Positions 40,347 to 48,587 of a stretch of 48,898 bases of DNA are shown here, piece by piece. The number at the start of each line of letters is the position of its first letter. The first letter of the stretch is position 1. Location: contig NZ_VWMY01000072.1 in assembly GCF_008905045.1 (NCBI RefSeq), forward strand, positions 1 to 48,898, given 5' to 3'. This DNA comes from Streptomyces albicerus. GTDB taxonomy: Bacteria; Actinomycetota; Actinomycetes; Streptomycetales; Streptomycetaceae. Both the position numbers and the translations under genes were made by a program. The notes under the pieces are model-generated. The model did not search any database, was not told the origin of the DNA, and was given only the letters and a program-made list of their open reading frames with translations.

Positions 40347-40690
40347 TCACGGCACGTGCATCTCGCGACCGGTGAATTCGATGGAGCGGCGGGCAGCGCC
40401 ATCGTGGCAGTCGGGCAGGCCCGAAGTAGTGGCGATGCTCTTCCTTGCCGGTCACCGAGCTGTGGAACGTAGTCCCGCGAAAGCCGATGTGGTCGCCGTC
40501 TGCCGGGCCAACAAGGCCGACCATGCATCGGGGCCGTTGCCGAGGCGGGAGCCGGCCTGCAGGAAGCCGTGTTCCGCCGCCGGATTCGGGACGATGCCGC
40601 GCAGCGCGGGCGTGGTGAGTCCCTGGAAGATGCCGTTGAGCGGGTGTTCTTGAAGGTCGCGCCTGCGGAATCCAAGTGATCAGTAGGCTT
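40347..40690 (-). pseudogene. Decayed gene fragment with in-frame TGA
   Basis: On the minus strand a frame without start codon reads LGFRRRDLQEHPLNGIFQGL, TTPALRGIVPNPAAEHGFLQ and AGSRLGNGPDAWSALLARQT to a TGA at 40454-40452. It continues in frame as PARKSIATTSGLPDCHDGAA and RRSIEFTGREMHVP to a TGA at 40349-40347. Residue composition and third-base G+C look coding, but there is no start and two stops. It is probably the remains of an accessory gene. Other open frames in 39776-40695, including 40372-40653 on the plus strand, look like shadows. Confidence 0.4.
40684..40689 (+). promoter_or_regulatory. -10 hexamer of the APH-like gene (leaderless)
   Basis: TAGGCT ends 6 nt before the ATG at 40696, and there is no ribosome site, so transcription probably starts at the first codon. 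Confidence 0.4.
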
Positions 40691-40695
40691 CCCCC

Positions 40696-41679
40696 ATGGC
40701 TGAGGGTGGGAGCGCGGACGTCGCTGGTGCCGGCCTCGACGATCAGAGGTGGTCCAACACCCGCGCGTGGGTGGAGAAGGGGTTGCGCGAGGGAGATCGC
40801 ATACGTGCCGTTGTCCCGCTGCGAGGCGGGTGGACATCGCAGATGCGGCGCCTCGATATCGAGGGGAACGGCGAGCCGTACTCGCTCGTCCTGCGGTCTT
40901 TCGTCAAGCCCTTCTTCGTGAAGCACGCGCAGGGGTTGCTCACCCGGGAAGCCGACGTGCTGCGCCTGCTCGCGAACACGTGTGTGCCTGCAGCCGGCCT
41001 TCATGGTGTGGATGAGCGGGCGGAGCACTGCGACCACCCCTCACTGCTGATGTCGTTGTTGCCCGGCAGCGTGCGGCTGGGCGAGGAGGACGTCGAGCAG
41101 AGGACCGAGTTGCTCGCTCGGCAACTGGTCGGCATTCACGGGCTGCTCGTGCCGGCGCAGGCCCGCCCGCGGACGTACCAGGCCTGGACCGCGCCCGAAC
41201 GGGTCCAGTTACCCGAGACAACACAGCGGCCTGAGTTGTGGCGACGCGCCGTGGACGTCATCCGCCGCCCGCCCCCGCCGTACCGGCCTTGTTTCCTGCA
41301 CCGCGACTTCCACCCCGGCAATGTGCTTTTCACAGGCCGTGGCGCCGACCTGGTGATCACCGGCGTCGTGGACTGGGTGGAAACCTCCTGGGGCCCACCC
41401 GACCTGGACGTGGCCCACTGCGCCACCGCGCTCGCCCTGCTCCACGGTGCTCACGCCGGGATGCGGCTGGCAGATGACTATCTCGCAGCCGGGGGCGTCC
41501 TGAGCCAGGACCCGACAACTCACCTGTACTGGCGCTTGTTGGATGCGCTGGCCTTCGCACCGGACGCAGAGAAGGTCGCCGTGCCCTGGCGGGAACTCGG
41601 ACGGCACGACCCGACCTCCGCCGTCCTCACCCACCGTTTGGAGGACTACCTCATGGAGCTCTTCGACCACTACGGCTGA
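40696..41679 (+). CDS. Aminoglycoside phosphotransferase (APH) family kinase
   Basis: The 327-residue protein has the APH/choline-kinase fold. The catalytic loop HRDFHPGNVLF carries Asp204 as the base, and VVDWVETSWG carries Asp226 as the magnesium ligand. The N-lobe has VVPLRGGWTSQMRRLDI and LTREADVLRLL. Members phosphorylate antibiotics, small metabolites or, in some cases, unknown partners, so resistance cannot be assumed. The ATG at 40696 is preceded by TAGGCT at -12 and should be leaderless. It lies beside decayed genes, in a region that looks accessory. Confidence 0.83.
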   Translation: MAEGGSADVAGAGLDDQRWSNTRAWVEKGLREGDRIRAVVPLRGGWTSQMRRLDIEGNGEPYSLVLRSFVKPFFVKHAQGLLTREADVLRLLANTCVPAAGLHGVDERAEHCDHPSLLMSLLPGSVRLGEEDVEQRTELLARQLVGIHGLLVPAQARPRTYQAWTAPERVQLPETTQRPELWRRAVDVIRRPPPPYRPCFLHRDFHPGNVLFTGRGADLVITGVVDWVETSWGPPDLDVAHCATALALLHGAHAGMRLADDYLAAGGVLSQDPTTHLYWRLLDALAFAPDAEKVAVPWRELGRHDPTSAVLTHRLEDYLMELFDHYG

Positions 41680-41975
41680 CCGCATGCCAGTCGAGTGATG
41701 GGAAGGGCTGCCTGATGGTCTCTCAGAACCGCCCCCAGGCCGGCGACGCCGACCCGATCTCCTGGCAGCCATGCCACCGCGTGAGGCCCTTCGCGCGTGG
41801 ATGGACGCTTCATCGACCTCGACTTGGCATCGTCATCGTCATCGCCACTGGCATGGCGAGTCACTGCGCGCCGTCGTCGACACCAGGGCCCGATCAATCG
41901 CAATCGCACGCGTTGGACGCCGATTCCGCCGTGCACCGCTGGCAACTCCCGCCTCTGCCCGGAAAGATCGCCGGC
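41680..41975. other. Gene-free stretch upstream of the methyltransferase gene
   Basis: The plus-strand frame beginning at 41715 runs into the methyltransferase, but its first 87 residues look non-coding. A short CATCGT triplet run (41828-41843) and no clear promoter were seen. AAAGAT (41963-41968) ends 7 nt before the ATG at 41976 and may be a -10 hexamer. Confidence 0.4.
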
Positions 41976-42734
41976 ATGGCATCCCACGCGAACCAGCCCC
42001 GCGCCCTGTCCTTCGACACTGTTGCCACGCAGTACGCTGCCGCCCGCCCGGGCTATCCTCCGGCCCTCTTCGACGCCGTGGAGGAGCTCGCCGGCCGAGC
42101 GCTGGCCGACGCCGACGTGCTGGACTGCGGGGCCGGCACCGGTATCGCCACCCGGCTGCTGCGCGAGCGCGGCGCCCGCGTCGTGGCCCTGGAGCCGGGC
42201 GCCGGGATGGCCGCAGAGCTGCGCCGGGCCGAGCCGGAGGTCCCGCTGGTGCGAGGCGAGGGGAACCGCCTGCCCTTCGCCGCCGGCAGCTTCGACGTGA
42301 TCACCTACGCCCAGGCCTGGCACTGGACCGACCCGGCCCGCTCCGTCCCCGAGGCGCTGCGCGTGCTGCGTCCGCACGGCGTGCTGGCCCTGTGGTGGAA
42401 CCAGGCCGACGTCCGCGTCGCGTGGGTCGCGGCCGAGGAGGACCGGCTCGCCCCCTTCACCCGCGGCTTCCCGACGACTGTGGCCGAGCTGTTCGCCCCG
42501 TTTCCGGTTCGGGTGTCCACCCGCGAGATCACGTGGTCGCGCCGGATCACCGTCGAGGAGCACACCCGCAACCTCGGCACCCACTCGCACTTCGTGATCA
42601 TGGACCCCGTCGAGCGGGCCGAACTCCTCGACGCGAACCACACCGCACTGGCGCGGCTCTTCCCCGACGGCGAACTCGACGAGCCGTACCGGTGCGGCCT
42701 CACCGTCGTACGATCAGCCACCACTCAGGCCTGA
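41976..42734 (+). CDS. Class I SAM-dependent methyltransferase
   Basis: The 252-residue protein has the methyltransferase_11 layout: FDTVATQYAAARPGYPPALF at the N-terminus and the SAM-binding motif I VLDCGAGTGIATRLL (about residues 45-59). VVALEPGAGM (acidic ribose loop), FDVITYAQAWHWTDP (motif IV) and ALRVLRPHGVLALWWNQ follow. This form (QYAAARPGYP...AWHWTD) is common in actinobacteria with unknown small-molecule substrates. Start 41976 was chosen because family resemblance begins there; GGAAAG lies about 9 nt upstream. Confidence 0.85.
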   Translation: MASHANQPRALSFDTVATQYAAARPGYPPALFDAVEELAGRALADADVLDCGAGTGIATRLLRERGARVVALEPGAGMAAELRRAEPEVPLVRGEGNRLPFAAGSFDVITYAQAWHWTDPARSVPEALRVLRPHGVLALWWNQADVRVAWVAAEEDRLAPFTRGFPTTVAELFAPFPVRVSTREITWSRRITVEEHTRNLGTHSHFVIMDPVERAELLDANHTALARLFPDGELDEPYRCGLTVVRSATTQA

Positions 42735-42814
42735 CCGGAACCGGAACCGCAGCGCATCCGCCTTCAGCCCGGCCCGTTCCGTTCAGTAGGTCAAAATCTG
42801 TCCTATATGCCTTC

Positions 42815-42820
42815 TACGGT
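42815..42820 (+). promoter_or_regulatory. -10 hexamer of the YdeI-like gene (leaderless)
   Basis: TACGGT ends 6 nt before the ATG at 42827 and no ribosome site is present. The same hexamer serves as -10 of the yceI-type gene promoter. Confidence 0.4.
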
Positions 42821-42826
42821 GTCCCC

Positions 42827-43408
42827 ATGGACAACACGCTTGATGGTGTGGGAATCAAGGCCTTCGAAGACGCGACGCAGCTGGAGGCCTGGCTGTCCGC
42901 CCACTCCGGGCTCCGGAGCGGTGTCTGGCTGAAGATCGCCAAGAAGGGGTCCGGCCAGGCGTCCGTCACCGTGGCGGAGGCGCTCGACGTGGCCCTCTGC
43001 CACGGCTGGATCGACGGTCAGCGTCGGGGCCTCGACGAGTCGTACTACCTGCAGAAGTACACCCCGCGCAGGCCGGGCAGTCTCTGGTCGATGGTCAACG
43101 TGCGCAAGGTCGAGGCCCTCACCGCAGCCGGCCGGATGCGGCCCCGGGGGCTCGCCGAGGTCGAGGCCGCCAAGGCGGACGGCCGGTGGGACGCCGCGTA
43201 CGAGTCGCAGCGCAACGCCACGGTCCCGGACGACCTGACCGCCGCACTGGACCGCAGCCCCCGCGCGAAGGCCGTCTTCGAGGGGCTCGGCCGGACGGAC
43301 CGGTACCTCGTCATCCTGGGCCTGCTGAAGGCCAGGACCCCTGAGGTCCGGGCCGCCCGGCTGGAGAAGGCGATCGGCGGGCTGGAGTCGGGGGCGGACC
43401 GCGGGTGA
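42827..43408 (+). CDS. YdeI/OmpD-associated family protein
   Basis: The 193-residue protein matches the YdeI family: FEDATQLEAWLSAHSGLRSG VWLKIAKKGSG at the start, then VAEALDVALCHGWIDGQRRG, YYLQKYTPRRPGSLWSMVN and a C-terminal helical part with AYESQRNATVPDDL. In E. coli YdeI has been linked to envelope stress and antimicrobial-peptide tolerance; the actinobacterial role is unknown. The ATG at 42827 is preceded by TACGGT at -12 (leaderless). The long open frame upstream is a shadow of the methyltransferase. Confidence 0.8.
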   Translation: MDNTLDGVGIKAFEDATQLEAWLSAHSGLRSGVWLKIAKKGSGQASVTVAEALDVALCHGWIDGQRRGLDESYYLQKYTPRRPGSLWSMVNVRKVEALTAAGRMRPRGLAEVEAAKADGRWDAAYESQRNATVPDDLTAALDRSPRAKAVFEGLGRTDRYLVILGLLKARTPEVRAARLEKAIGGLESGADRG

Positions 43409-43531
43409 GGTAATCCGCTCGTGGGACGGCCTCGGTGACGTGCTGGAGACCCCGTACACCCGAGCGCCCGCCCCCCGCTCACAAGGAGCCGGACGACGGG
43501 CGCGCTCAGGATGCCTGCGGAAGCCGCGGGC

Positions 43532-44143
43532 TCAGGCAGCGTTCTTGATCGCCGAAATGTCGAAGTTCAGCTTGATCTTGTCGGAGACGAGCACCCCGCC
43601 CGTCTCCAGCGCCGCGTTCCACGTCAGACCCCACTCGGAGCGCAGGATCTCCGCCTTGCCCTCGAAGCCGACGCGCTCGTTGCCGAACGGGTCCTTCGCG
43701 GAGCCGTTGAACTCCAGCTCGATGGAGAGCGGCTTGGTGACGCCGAGGATGGAAAGGTCGCCGGTGATCCGGTAGTCGTCGCCGCCCAGGGCCTCCGCCT
43801 TGGTGGAACGGAACGTCATCGTCGGGAACTCGTCCGTCTTGAAGAAGTCCGCGCTCTTCAGGTGACCGTCACGGTCGGCGGAACCGGTGCTGATGCTGTC
43901 CATCTTGACGTCGATGGACGCGGTCGACTGAGACGGGTCGGAGCCGTCGAGGTGCAGGCTGCCGGTGAAGTCCAGGAAAGCGCCCTTGACGTTCGTCACC
44001 ATGGCGTGCCGGGCGACGAAGCCGATCGTCGAGTGGGACGGGTCGATCGTGTACTCGCCGGTGAGGGCGGCCAGCTCGGGGTTCACGGCGGCGGGCGCCG
44101 CGGTGGTGGTGTCGGTCGTGTCCTTGCGGCCGAAGAGACTCAT
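43532..44143 (-). CDS. YceI family protein (lipocalin-like, isoprenoid-binding fold)
   Basis: The 203-residue protein has the YceI fold: GEYTIDPSHSTIGFVARHAM, VTNVKGAFLDFTGSLHLD, SADFFKTDEFPTMTFRSTKA, ITGDLSILGVTKPLSIELEF and SEWGLTW. Family members bind long polyisoprenoids or fatty amides; many are secreted, but this one has no signal peptide and begins MSLFGRKDTTDTTTAAPAAV. AAGGAG lies 6 nt before the ATG. It has a good promoter (TTGAAA-N17-TACGGT) and a palindrome GTTGAACCTTCAAC right after the predicted start, which suits a MarR-type repressor. The long frame extending upstream to 46807 is a shadow of the lyase gene. Confidence 0.88.
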   Translation of the reverse strand: MSLFGRKDTTDTTTAAPAAVNPELAALTGEYTIDPSHSTIGFVARHAMVTNVKGAFLDFTGSLHLDGSDPSQSTASIDVKMDSISTGSADRDGHLKSADFFKTDEFPTMTFRSTKAEALGGDDYRITGDLSILGVTKPLSIELEFNGSAKDPFGNERVGFEGKAEILRSEWGLTWNAALETGGVLVSDKIKLNFDISAIKNAA

Positions 44144-44186
44144 GACTAGCTCCTTGGGGGACGAGCCCCGGCCTTGCGCCGAAGCT

Positions 44187-44200
44187 GTTGAACCTTCAAC
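44187..44200. promoter_or_regulatory. Operator-like palindrome in the yceI-type leader
   Basis: GTTGAACCTTCAAC is a perfect 6-2-6 inverted repeat located directly after the predicted transcription start of the YceI gene. TTGAA/TTCAA arms with a short spacer are typical of MarR-family operators. No MarR gene is in the window. Confidence 0.5.
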
Positions 44201-44207
44201 GGCATTG

Positions 44208-44236
44208 ACCGTAGACCTATTCCGTACGGATTTCAA
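44208..44236 (-). promoter_or_regulatory. Promoter of the yceI-type gene
   Basis: On the minus strand TTGAAA (44236-44231), a 17-bp spacer and TACGGT (44213-44208) form a clear vegetative promoter, with a start near 44201. The spacer contains the palindrome TCCGTACGGA (44221-44230). Confidence 0.65.
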
Positions 44237-44276
44237 CAAAGGGCGTGCCGTGTTGGGTCGGTTACGCCCAGTTGTC

Positions 44277-44292
44277 ATTGGTCTACACCTAA
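44277..44292. promoter_or_regulatory. DasR-like (dre) site upstream of the lyase gene
   Basis: ATTGGTCTACACCTAA matches the DasR consensus ACTGGTCTAGACCACT at 11 of 16 positions, and the central TGGTCTAnACC block is intact. DasR is the GntR repressor of N-acetylglucosamine use in streptomycetes. The site is 55 bp before the start of a lyase that could release GlcNAc- or GalNAc-containing disaccharides. Confidence 0.5.
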
Positions 44293-44347
44293 GATCACCC
44301 GTTGCCCCTCTGGTGAGCACGCGGCTCCTCGGGCACCATCGCCTGCC

Positions 44348-46780
44348 ATGACTCCCACCCGCCGTACGGTCCTGCTGGCAGCGGCGCTCACGGCGAGCCC
44401 GCTGCTCACGCCCACCTCCTCCGCGTACGCCGCCGCCGACGAAGACGTGGAGAGGGAAAGGGGAGACGTGGAGAGAGAAGGTGTAGAGAGGGGAGGCGTC
44501 GAGAGAGAGGGCGTCGAGAGGTACGTGGACGACGCGTACGACCTCCTCCGACGTCGCTGGCTCGACATCGCCCTCGGCACCGGCTACGACCCGGCCGCCG
44601 AGCCGTACGCCGCCCGCCTCGCCGAGACCGGAGAACTGGCCCGCGGCTTCCGGCAGACCATGACCCCGACCAGCACCTCGCTCTGGCCGGGCCACCCGTA
44701 CGACCCCCCGTCCGGCATCACCCAGAGCTACAGCCGGCTGTGGACGATGACGCAGGCGTACGTACAAGAGGGCACCGGCTCCACCGGCGACGCGACCCTC
44801 CGCGCGGACATCCTCCGCGGCCTCGACCACCTCTCGGCCACCGTCTACAACCCCTCCACCACCCGCTACGGCAACTGGTGGGAATGGCAGATCGGCAGCC
44901 CCCGGCTCCTCATGGACATCGTGGCCACCCTCCACGACGAGCTCACGGACGCCCAGGTCGCCGCCGCGTGCGCCGCCGTCGACCACTTCATCCCCGACGC
45001 CATGCTCCGCGACTACTCGGGGACGTCGACCGGCGCCAACCGTGTCGACCTGTGCCGCTCCGTCGCCCTGCGCGGCATCCTCGGCCGCGCCCCGGAGAAG
45101 CTCACGCTCGCCCGGGACGCGCTCTCGCCGGTCTTCCCGTACGTCACGAAGGGGGACGGGCTCTACGCCGACGGGTCGTTCGTCCAGCACACCTGGGTCC
45201 CGTACTCGGGGACGTACGGGCAGGTCCTGCTCGACGGACTCGGCCGCCTCTTCGCGCTGCTGGCCGGGTCGGACTGGGAGGTGACCGACCCGAACAAGCG
45301 GATCATCCTGGACAGCGTGGAAGGTGCCTACGCGCCCCTGATCCACGACGGGCTGATGATGGACAGCGTCAACGGGCGTGCCATCAGCCGGGGTTACCTC
45401 AAGAGCGACGACCGGCAGGTCATGCGCAGCGACCACTTCCACGGCCAGGCGATCATCGCCGCGATCGCCCTCCTCGCCCAGGGCGCGAGCGCGGCGGAGC
45501 GCGAACGCTGGTACGGGCGGATCAAGGGCTGGATCGAACGGGACACGGTCACACCGATCTTGACGGGCCGTCAGTTCGGCGTCGCCGATCTGGCCCGGCT
45601 GCACGCGGTCGCCGACTCGCCGGTCGCGCCCGCGCCCGAGCCGGTCGGCCACCGTCTCTTCGCCGCCATGGACCGGGCCGTCCACCGCCGTCCCGGCTTC
45701 ACCGCCAACATCGCGATGGCAAGCGACCGGATCGCATACTACGAGTGCGGCAACGGCGAGAACCCGCGCGGCTGGCACACGGGTGCCGGAATGCTCTACT
45801 GGTGGGCCGCGCGGGCTGAGCGGTCCGACCGGTCCGACCGGTCCGACCAGTACACAGACTGGTTCTGGCCGACCGTCGACTGGTACCGGCTGCCCGGAAC
45901 GACCGTGTCCACCAAGCGACTTGCCGACAAAGCAGGCGGCGAATGGGGCGAGCCCAAGCCCGCCGTGCGGTGGGTCGGCGGCACGACGGACGGGGAGTTC
46001 GCGGCGATCGGGCAGCACCTGAAGGGGCTCGGGTCGACCCTGGAGGTCCGCAAGTCGTGGTTCTGCCTCGCGGACGCGATCGTCTGCCTCGGCGCGGGGA
46101 TCACGGCCACGGACGGCGTCCCCGTCGAGACGATCGTGGACAACCGCAACCTGGGGGAGGGCGGCACCCAGACCTTCGTACGAGGTCCCGGGTGGGCCCA
46201 CCTCGAAGGCCACGGCGGCTGGGTCCTCCTGGACCGACACGACCTGCACACCCTCCGCGAGGACCGCACCGGTGCCTGGTCCGACATCAACACCACCAGC
46301 ACCACCGAACGCCGGACCCGCCGCTGGCAGACGCTCTGGCTCGACCACGGCACGGACCCGGCGGACGCCTCGTACGCGTACGTCGTCCTGCCCGGCGCCT
46401 CGCGCGGCACGGTCGCCGCCCGCGCCGCCGACCGCCGCCGGCTGTCGGTCCTCGCCAACGACCCCGCCTGCCAGGCCGTGTCCGTGCCGCCCCTCGGCCT
46501 GACCGCCGCCAACTTCTGGCAGGCGGGAACGGCGGGCCCGCTCACCGCCTCGGCCCCCGCGAGCGTGCTCGTACGCCGCCGCGGCCGCACCGCTACCCTC
46601 TGCGTGAGCGAACCCCCGCGTACCGGGGAGCCCCTGGAGATCGTCTGGGACCACCCCGTACGCCGGGTCGTGCGGGCCGATCCGGCCGTCGAGGTGCTCG
46701 CCACCGGACGCCGGCTGAGACTGCGCGTCACTCCGGGGACGGCATGCGCCACGCGCGAATGTGAGGTGGCTCTCAGCTGA
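44348..46780 (+). CDS. Secreted polysaccharide lyase family 8 (hyaluronate/chondroitin/xanthan lyase type)
   Basis: The 810-residue enzyme has a twin-arginine-like signal (TRRTVLLAAALTASPLLTP). The catalytic alpha/alpha-toroid covers about residues 60-400, then beta-sandwich domains follow. PL8 catalytic residues are visible: Asn231 (GANRVDLC), His281 (FVQHTWVPY) and Tyr290 (GTYGQ). NPRGWHTGAGMLYWW is a strong family block. It cleaves uronic-acid polysaccharides by beta-elimination; hyaluronate or xanthan cannot be told apart here. The N-terminus has a repetitive acidic/basic segment (GVEREGVERGG type, residues 36-58), and nine bases GGTCCGACC are repeated three times at 45822-45848 (RSDRSD). 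A DasR-like site precedes the gene. Confidence 0.9.
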   Translation: MTPTRRTVLLAAALTASPLLTPTSSAYAAADEDVERERGDVEREGVERGGVEREGVERYVDDAYDLLRRRWLDIALGTGYDPAAEPYAARLAETGELARGFRQTMTPTSTSLWPGHPYDPPSGITQSYSRLWTMTQAYVQEGTGSTGDATLRADILRGLDHLSATVYNPSTTRYGNWWEWQIGSPRLLMDIVATLHDELTDAQVAAACAAVDHFIPDAMLRDYSGTSTGANRVDLCRSVALRGILGRAPEKLTLARDALSPVFPYVTKGDGLYADGSFVQHTWVPYSGTYGQVLLDGLGRLFALLAGSDWEVTDPNKRIILDSVEGAYAPLIHDGLMMDSVNGRAISRGYLKSDDRQVMRSDHFHGQAIIAAIALLAQGASAAERERWYGRIKGWIERDTVTPILTGRQFGVADLARLHAVADSPVAPAPEPVGHRLFAAMDRAVHRRPGFTANIAMASDRIAYYECGNGENPRGWHTGAGMLYWWAARAERSDRSDRSDQYTDWFWPTVDWYRLPGTTVSTKRLADKAGGEWGEPKPAVRWVGGTTDGEFAAIGQHLKGLGSTLEVRKSWFCLADAIVCLGAGITATDGVPVETIVDNRNLGEGGTQTFVRGPGWAHLEGHGGWVLLDRHDLHTLREDRTGAWSDINTTSTTERRTRRWQTLWLDHGTDPADASYAYVVLPGASRGTVAARAADRRRLSVLANDPACQAVSVPPLGLTAANFWQAGTAGPLTASAPASVLVRRRGRTATLCVSEPPRTGEPLEIVWDHPVRRVVRADPAVEVLATGRRLRLRVTPGTACATRECEVALS

Positions 46781-46871
46781 CGGCTTTGTCTGACCTCTAC
46801 AAGCCACACGCCCTCTGAGCAGTCAGATCGCCTGCATGCCGTCGGGGTTCTGTTCAGGGGTACCAGTAAAA

Positions 46872-46910
46872 CGGGCCGGAGACTGTACGGAGTCGACGGC
46901 CCGCTTTCCT
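46872..46910 (+). terminator. Terminator of the lyase gene
   Basis: CGGGCCG (46872-46878) and CGGCCCG (46897-46903) form a 7-bp stem around an 18-nt loop, followed by CTTTCCTT. It lies between the lyase gene and the accB promoter. Confidence 0.6.
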
Positions 46911-46922
46911 TGGTGGACTTCG

Positions 46923-46928
46923 TAAGGT
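46923..46928 (+). promoter_or_regulatory. -10 hexamer of accB (leaderless)
   Basis: TAAGGT ends 6 nt before the accB ATG at 46935, and no ribosome site lies between. A good -35 hexamer was not found 17-18 bp upstream. Confidence 0.4.
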
Positions 46929-46934
46929 CGCTAC

Positions 46935-48527
46935 ATGACCGTTTTGGACGAGACCGGATCCTCGGCCGGCGAACCCGCCGACGCCCGCGGGCGTGTGGCC
47001 GAACTGCACTCGATCCGTGCGGAGGCTCTTCGCGGACCCAGCGACAAGGCGACCGCGGCGCAGCACGCCAAGGGCAAGCTGACCTCGCGGGAGCGGATCG
47101 AGCTCCTGGTGGACGCCGGTTCGTTCAACGAGGTCGAGCAGCTGCGGCGGCACCGGGCGACCGGCTTCGGCCTGGAGGCGAAGAAGCCGTACACCGATGG
47201 CGTGATCACCGGCTGGGGCACGGTGGAGGGCCGCACGGTCTTCGTGTACGCGCACGACTTCCGGATCTTCGGCGGCGCGCTGGGCGAGGCCCACGCCACG
47301 AAGATCCACAAGATCATGGACATGGCCATCGCGGCCGGGGCGCCGCTGGTGTCACTCAACGACGGGGCGGGCGCCCGGATCCAGGAGGGCGTGTCCGCGC
47401 TGGCCGGGTACGGCGGCATCTTCCAGCGCAACACCCGCGCCTCCGGGGTCATCCCGCAGATCAGCGTGATGCTCGGCCCGTGCGCGGGCGGCGCGGCCTA
47501 CAGCCCGGCGCTGACGGACTTCGTGTTCATGGTCCGTGAGACATCGCAGATGTTCATCACCGGACCGGACGTGGTCAAGGCGGTGACCGGCGAGGAGATC
47601 ACCCAGAACGGCCTGGGCGGCGCCGACGTGCACGCCGAGACCAGCGGCGTGGCGCACTTCGCGTACGACGACGAGGAGACCTGCATCGCGGAGGTCCGCT
47701 ACCTCCTGTCGATGCTGCCGCAGAACAACCGCGAGAACCCTCCGGTCGTCCACTCCGAGGACGCGGCGGACCGCCGCTCGGACGTCCTGCTGGACCTGGT
47801 CCCGGCGGACGGCAACCGGCCGTACGACATGGCCAAGGTCATCGAGGAACTCGTCGACGACGGCGACTACCTGGAGGTCCACGAGCGCTGGGCCCGCAAC
47901 ATCATCTGCGCGCTGGCCCGGCTCGACGGCCAGGTGGTCGGCATCGTCGCCAACCAACCGCAGAGCCTGGCCGGGGTCCTGGACATCGAGGCATCGGAGA
48001 AAGCTGCGCGCTTTGTCCAGATGTGCGATGCTTTCAACATCCCGATCATCACTCTTCTGGACGTACCCGGATTCCTGCCGGGCGTCGACCAGGAGCACGG
48101 TGGAATCATCCGCCACGGGGCGAAGCTGCTGTACGCGTACTGCAACGCGACCGTGCCGCGGATCTCCCTGATCCTGCGCAAGGCGTACGGAGGTGCCTAC
48201 ATCGTCATGGACTCCCAGTCGATCGGCGCGGACCTCACGTACGCGTGGCCGACGAACGAGATCGCGGTGATGGGCGCGGAGGGCGCGGCGAACGTCATCT
48301 TCCGCCGGCAGATCGCCGAGGCCGAGGACCCCGAGGCGATGCGGGTGCGCATGGTCAAGGAGTACAAGGCCGAGTTGATGCACCCCTACTACGCGGCCGA
48401 ACGCGGCCTGGTGGACGACGTGATCGACCCCGCGGAGACCCGCGAGGTCCTCATCCGCTCGCTCGCGATGCTGCGCACGAAGCACGCGGACCTGCCTTCC
48501 CGCAAGCACGGAAACCCGCCCCAGTAG
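46935..48527 (+). CDS. accB: Acyl-CoA carboxylase carboxyltransferase (beta) subunit
   Basis: The 530-residue subunit transfers carboxyl groups from biotin to acyl-CoA, making malonyl-CoA and methylmalonyl-CoA for fatty-acid and polyketide synthesis. Both crotonase-like halves are complete, with GGALGEAHATKIHKIMDMAI, oxyanion glycines in GPCAGGAAYSPALTDF, FITGPDVVKAVTGEE and RKAYGGAYIVMDSQSIGAD. At the residue known to set substrate choice in S. coelicolor (Asp in PccB, GGAYDVM) this protein has Ile423 (GGAYIVM). That matches AccB, which also takes acetyl-CoA. It works with a biotinylated alpha subunit encoded elsewhere and with AccE, the next gene. Confidence 0.95.
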   Translation: MTVLDETGSSAGEPADARGRVAELHSIRAEALRGPSDKATAAQHAKGKLTSRERIELLVDAGSFNEVEQLRRHRATGFGLEAKKPYTDGVITGWGTVEGRTVFVYAHDFRIFGGALGEAHATKIHKIMDMAIAAGAPLVSLNDGAGARIQEGVSALAGYGGIFQRNTRASGVIPQISVMLGPCAGGAAYSPALTDFVFMVRETSQMFITGPDVVKAVTGEEITQNGLGGADVHAETSGVAHFAYDDEETCIAEVRYLLSMLPQNNRENPPVVHSEDAADRRSDVLLDLVPADGNRPYDMAKVIEELVDDGDYLEVHERWARNIICALARLDGQVVGIVANQPQSLAGVLDIEASEKAARFVQMCDAFNIPIITLLDVPGFLPGVDQEHGGIIRHGAKLLYAYCNATVPRISLILRKAYGGAYIVMDSQSIGADLTYAWPTNEIAVMGAEGAANVIFRRQIAEAEDPEAMRVRMVKEYKAELMHPYYAAERGLVDDVIDPAETREVLIRSLAMLRTKHADLPSRKHGNPPQ

Positions 48528-48587
48528 TAACTCGGCGGACCCATCGCGGCAACCCCGCGGACCTCTCTCTCACGGAGACTGACACCT

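Noticed and set aside
40372..40653. 93-codon gene on the plus strand
   Set aside because: It overlaps better coding-like sequence on the minus strand, lacks a ribosome site and has no recognisable features.
43532..46807. Minus-strand open frame of 1091 codons
   Set aside because: Only its first 203-codon end (YceI) is real; the rest is a shadow of the PL8 lyase gene on the other strand, with low-complexity Arg/Gly/Val sequence.
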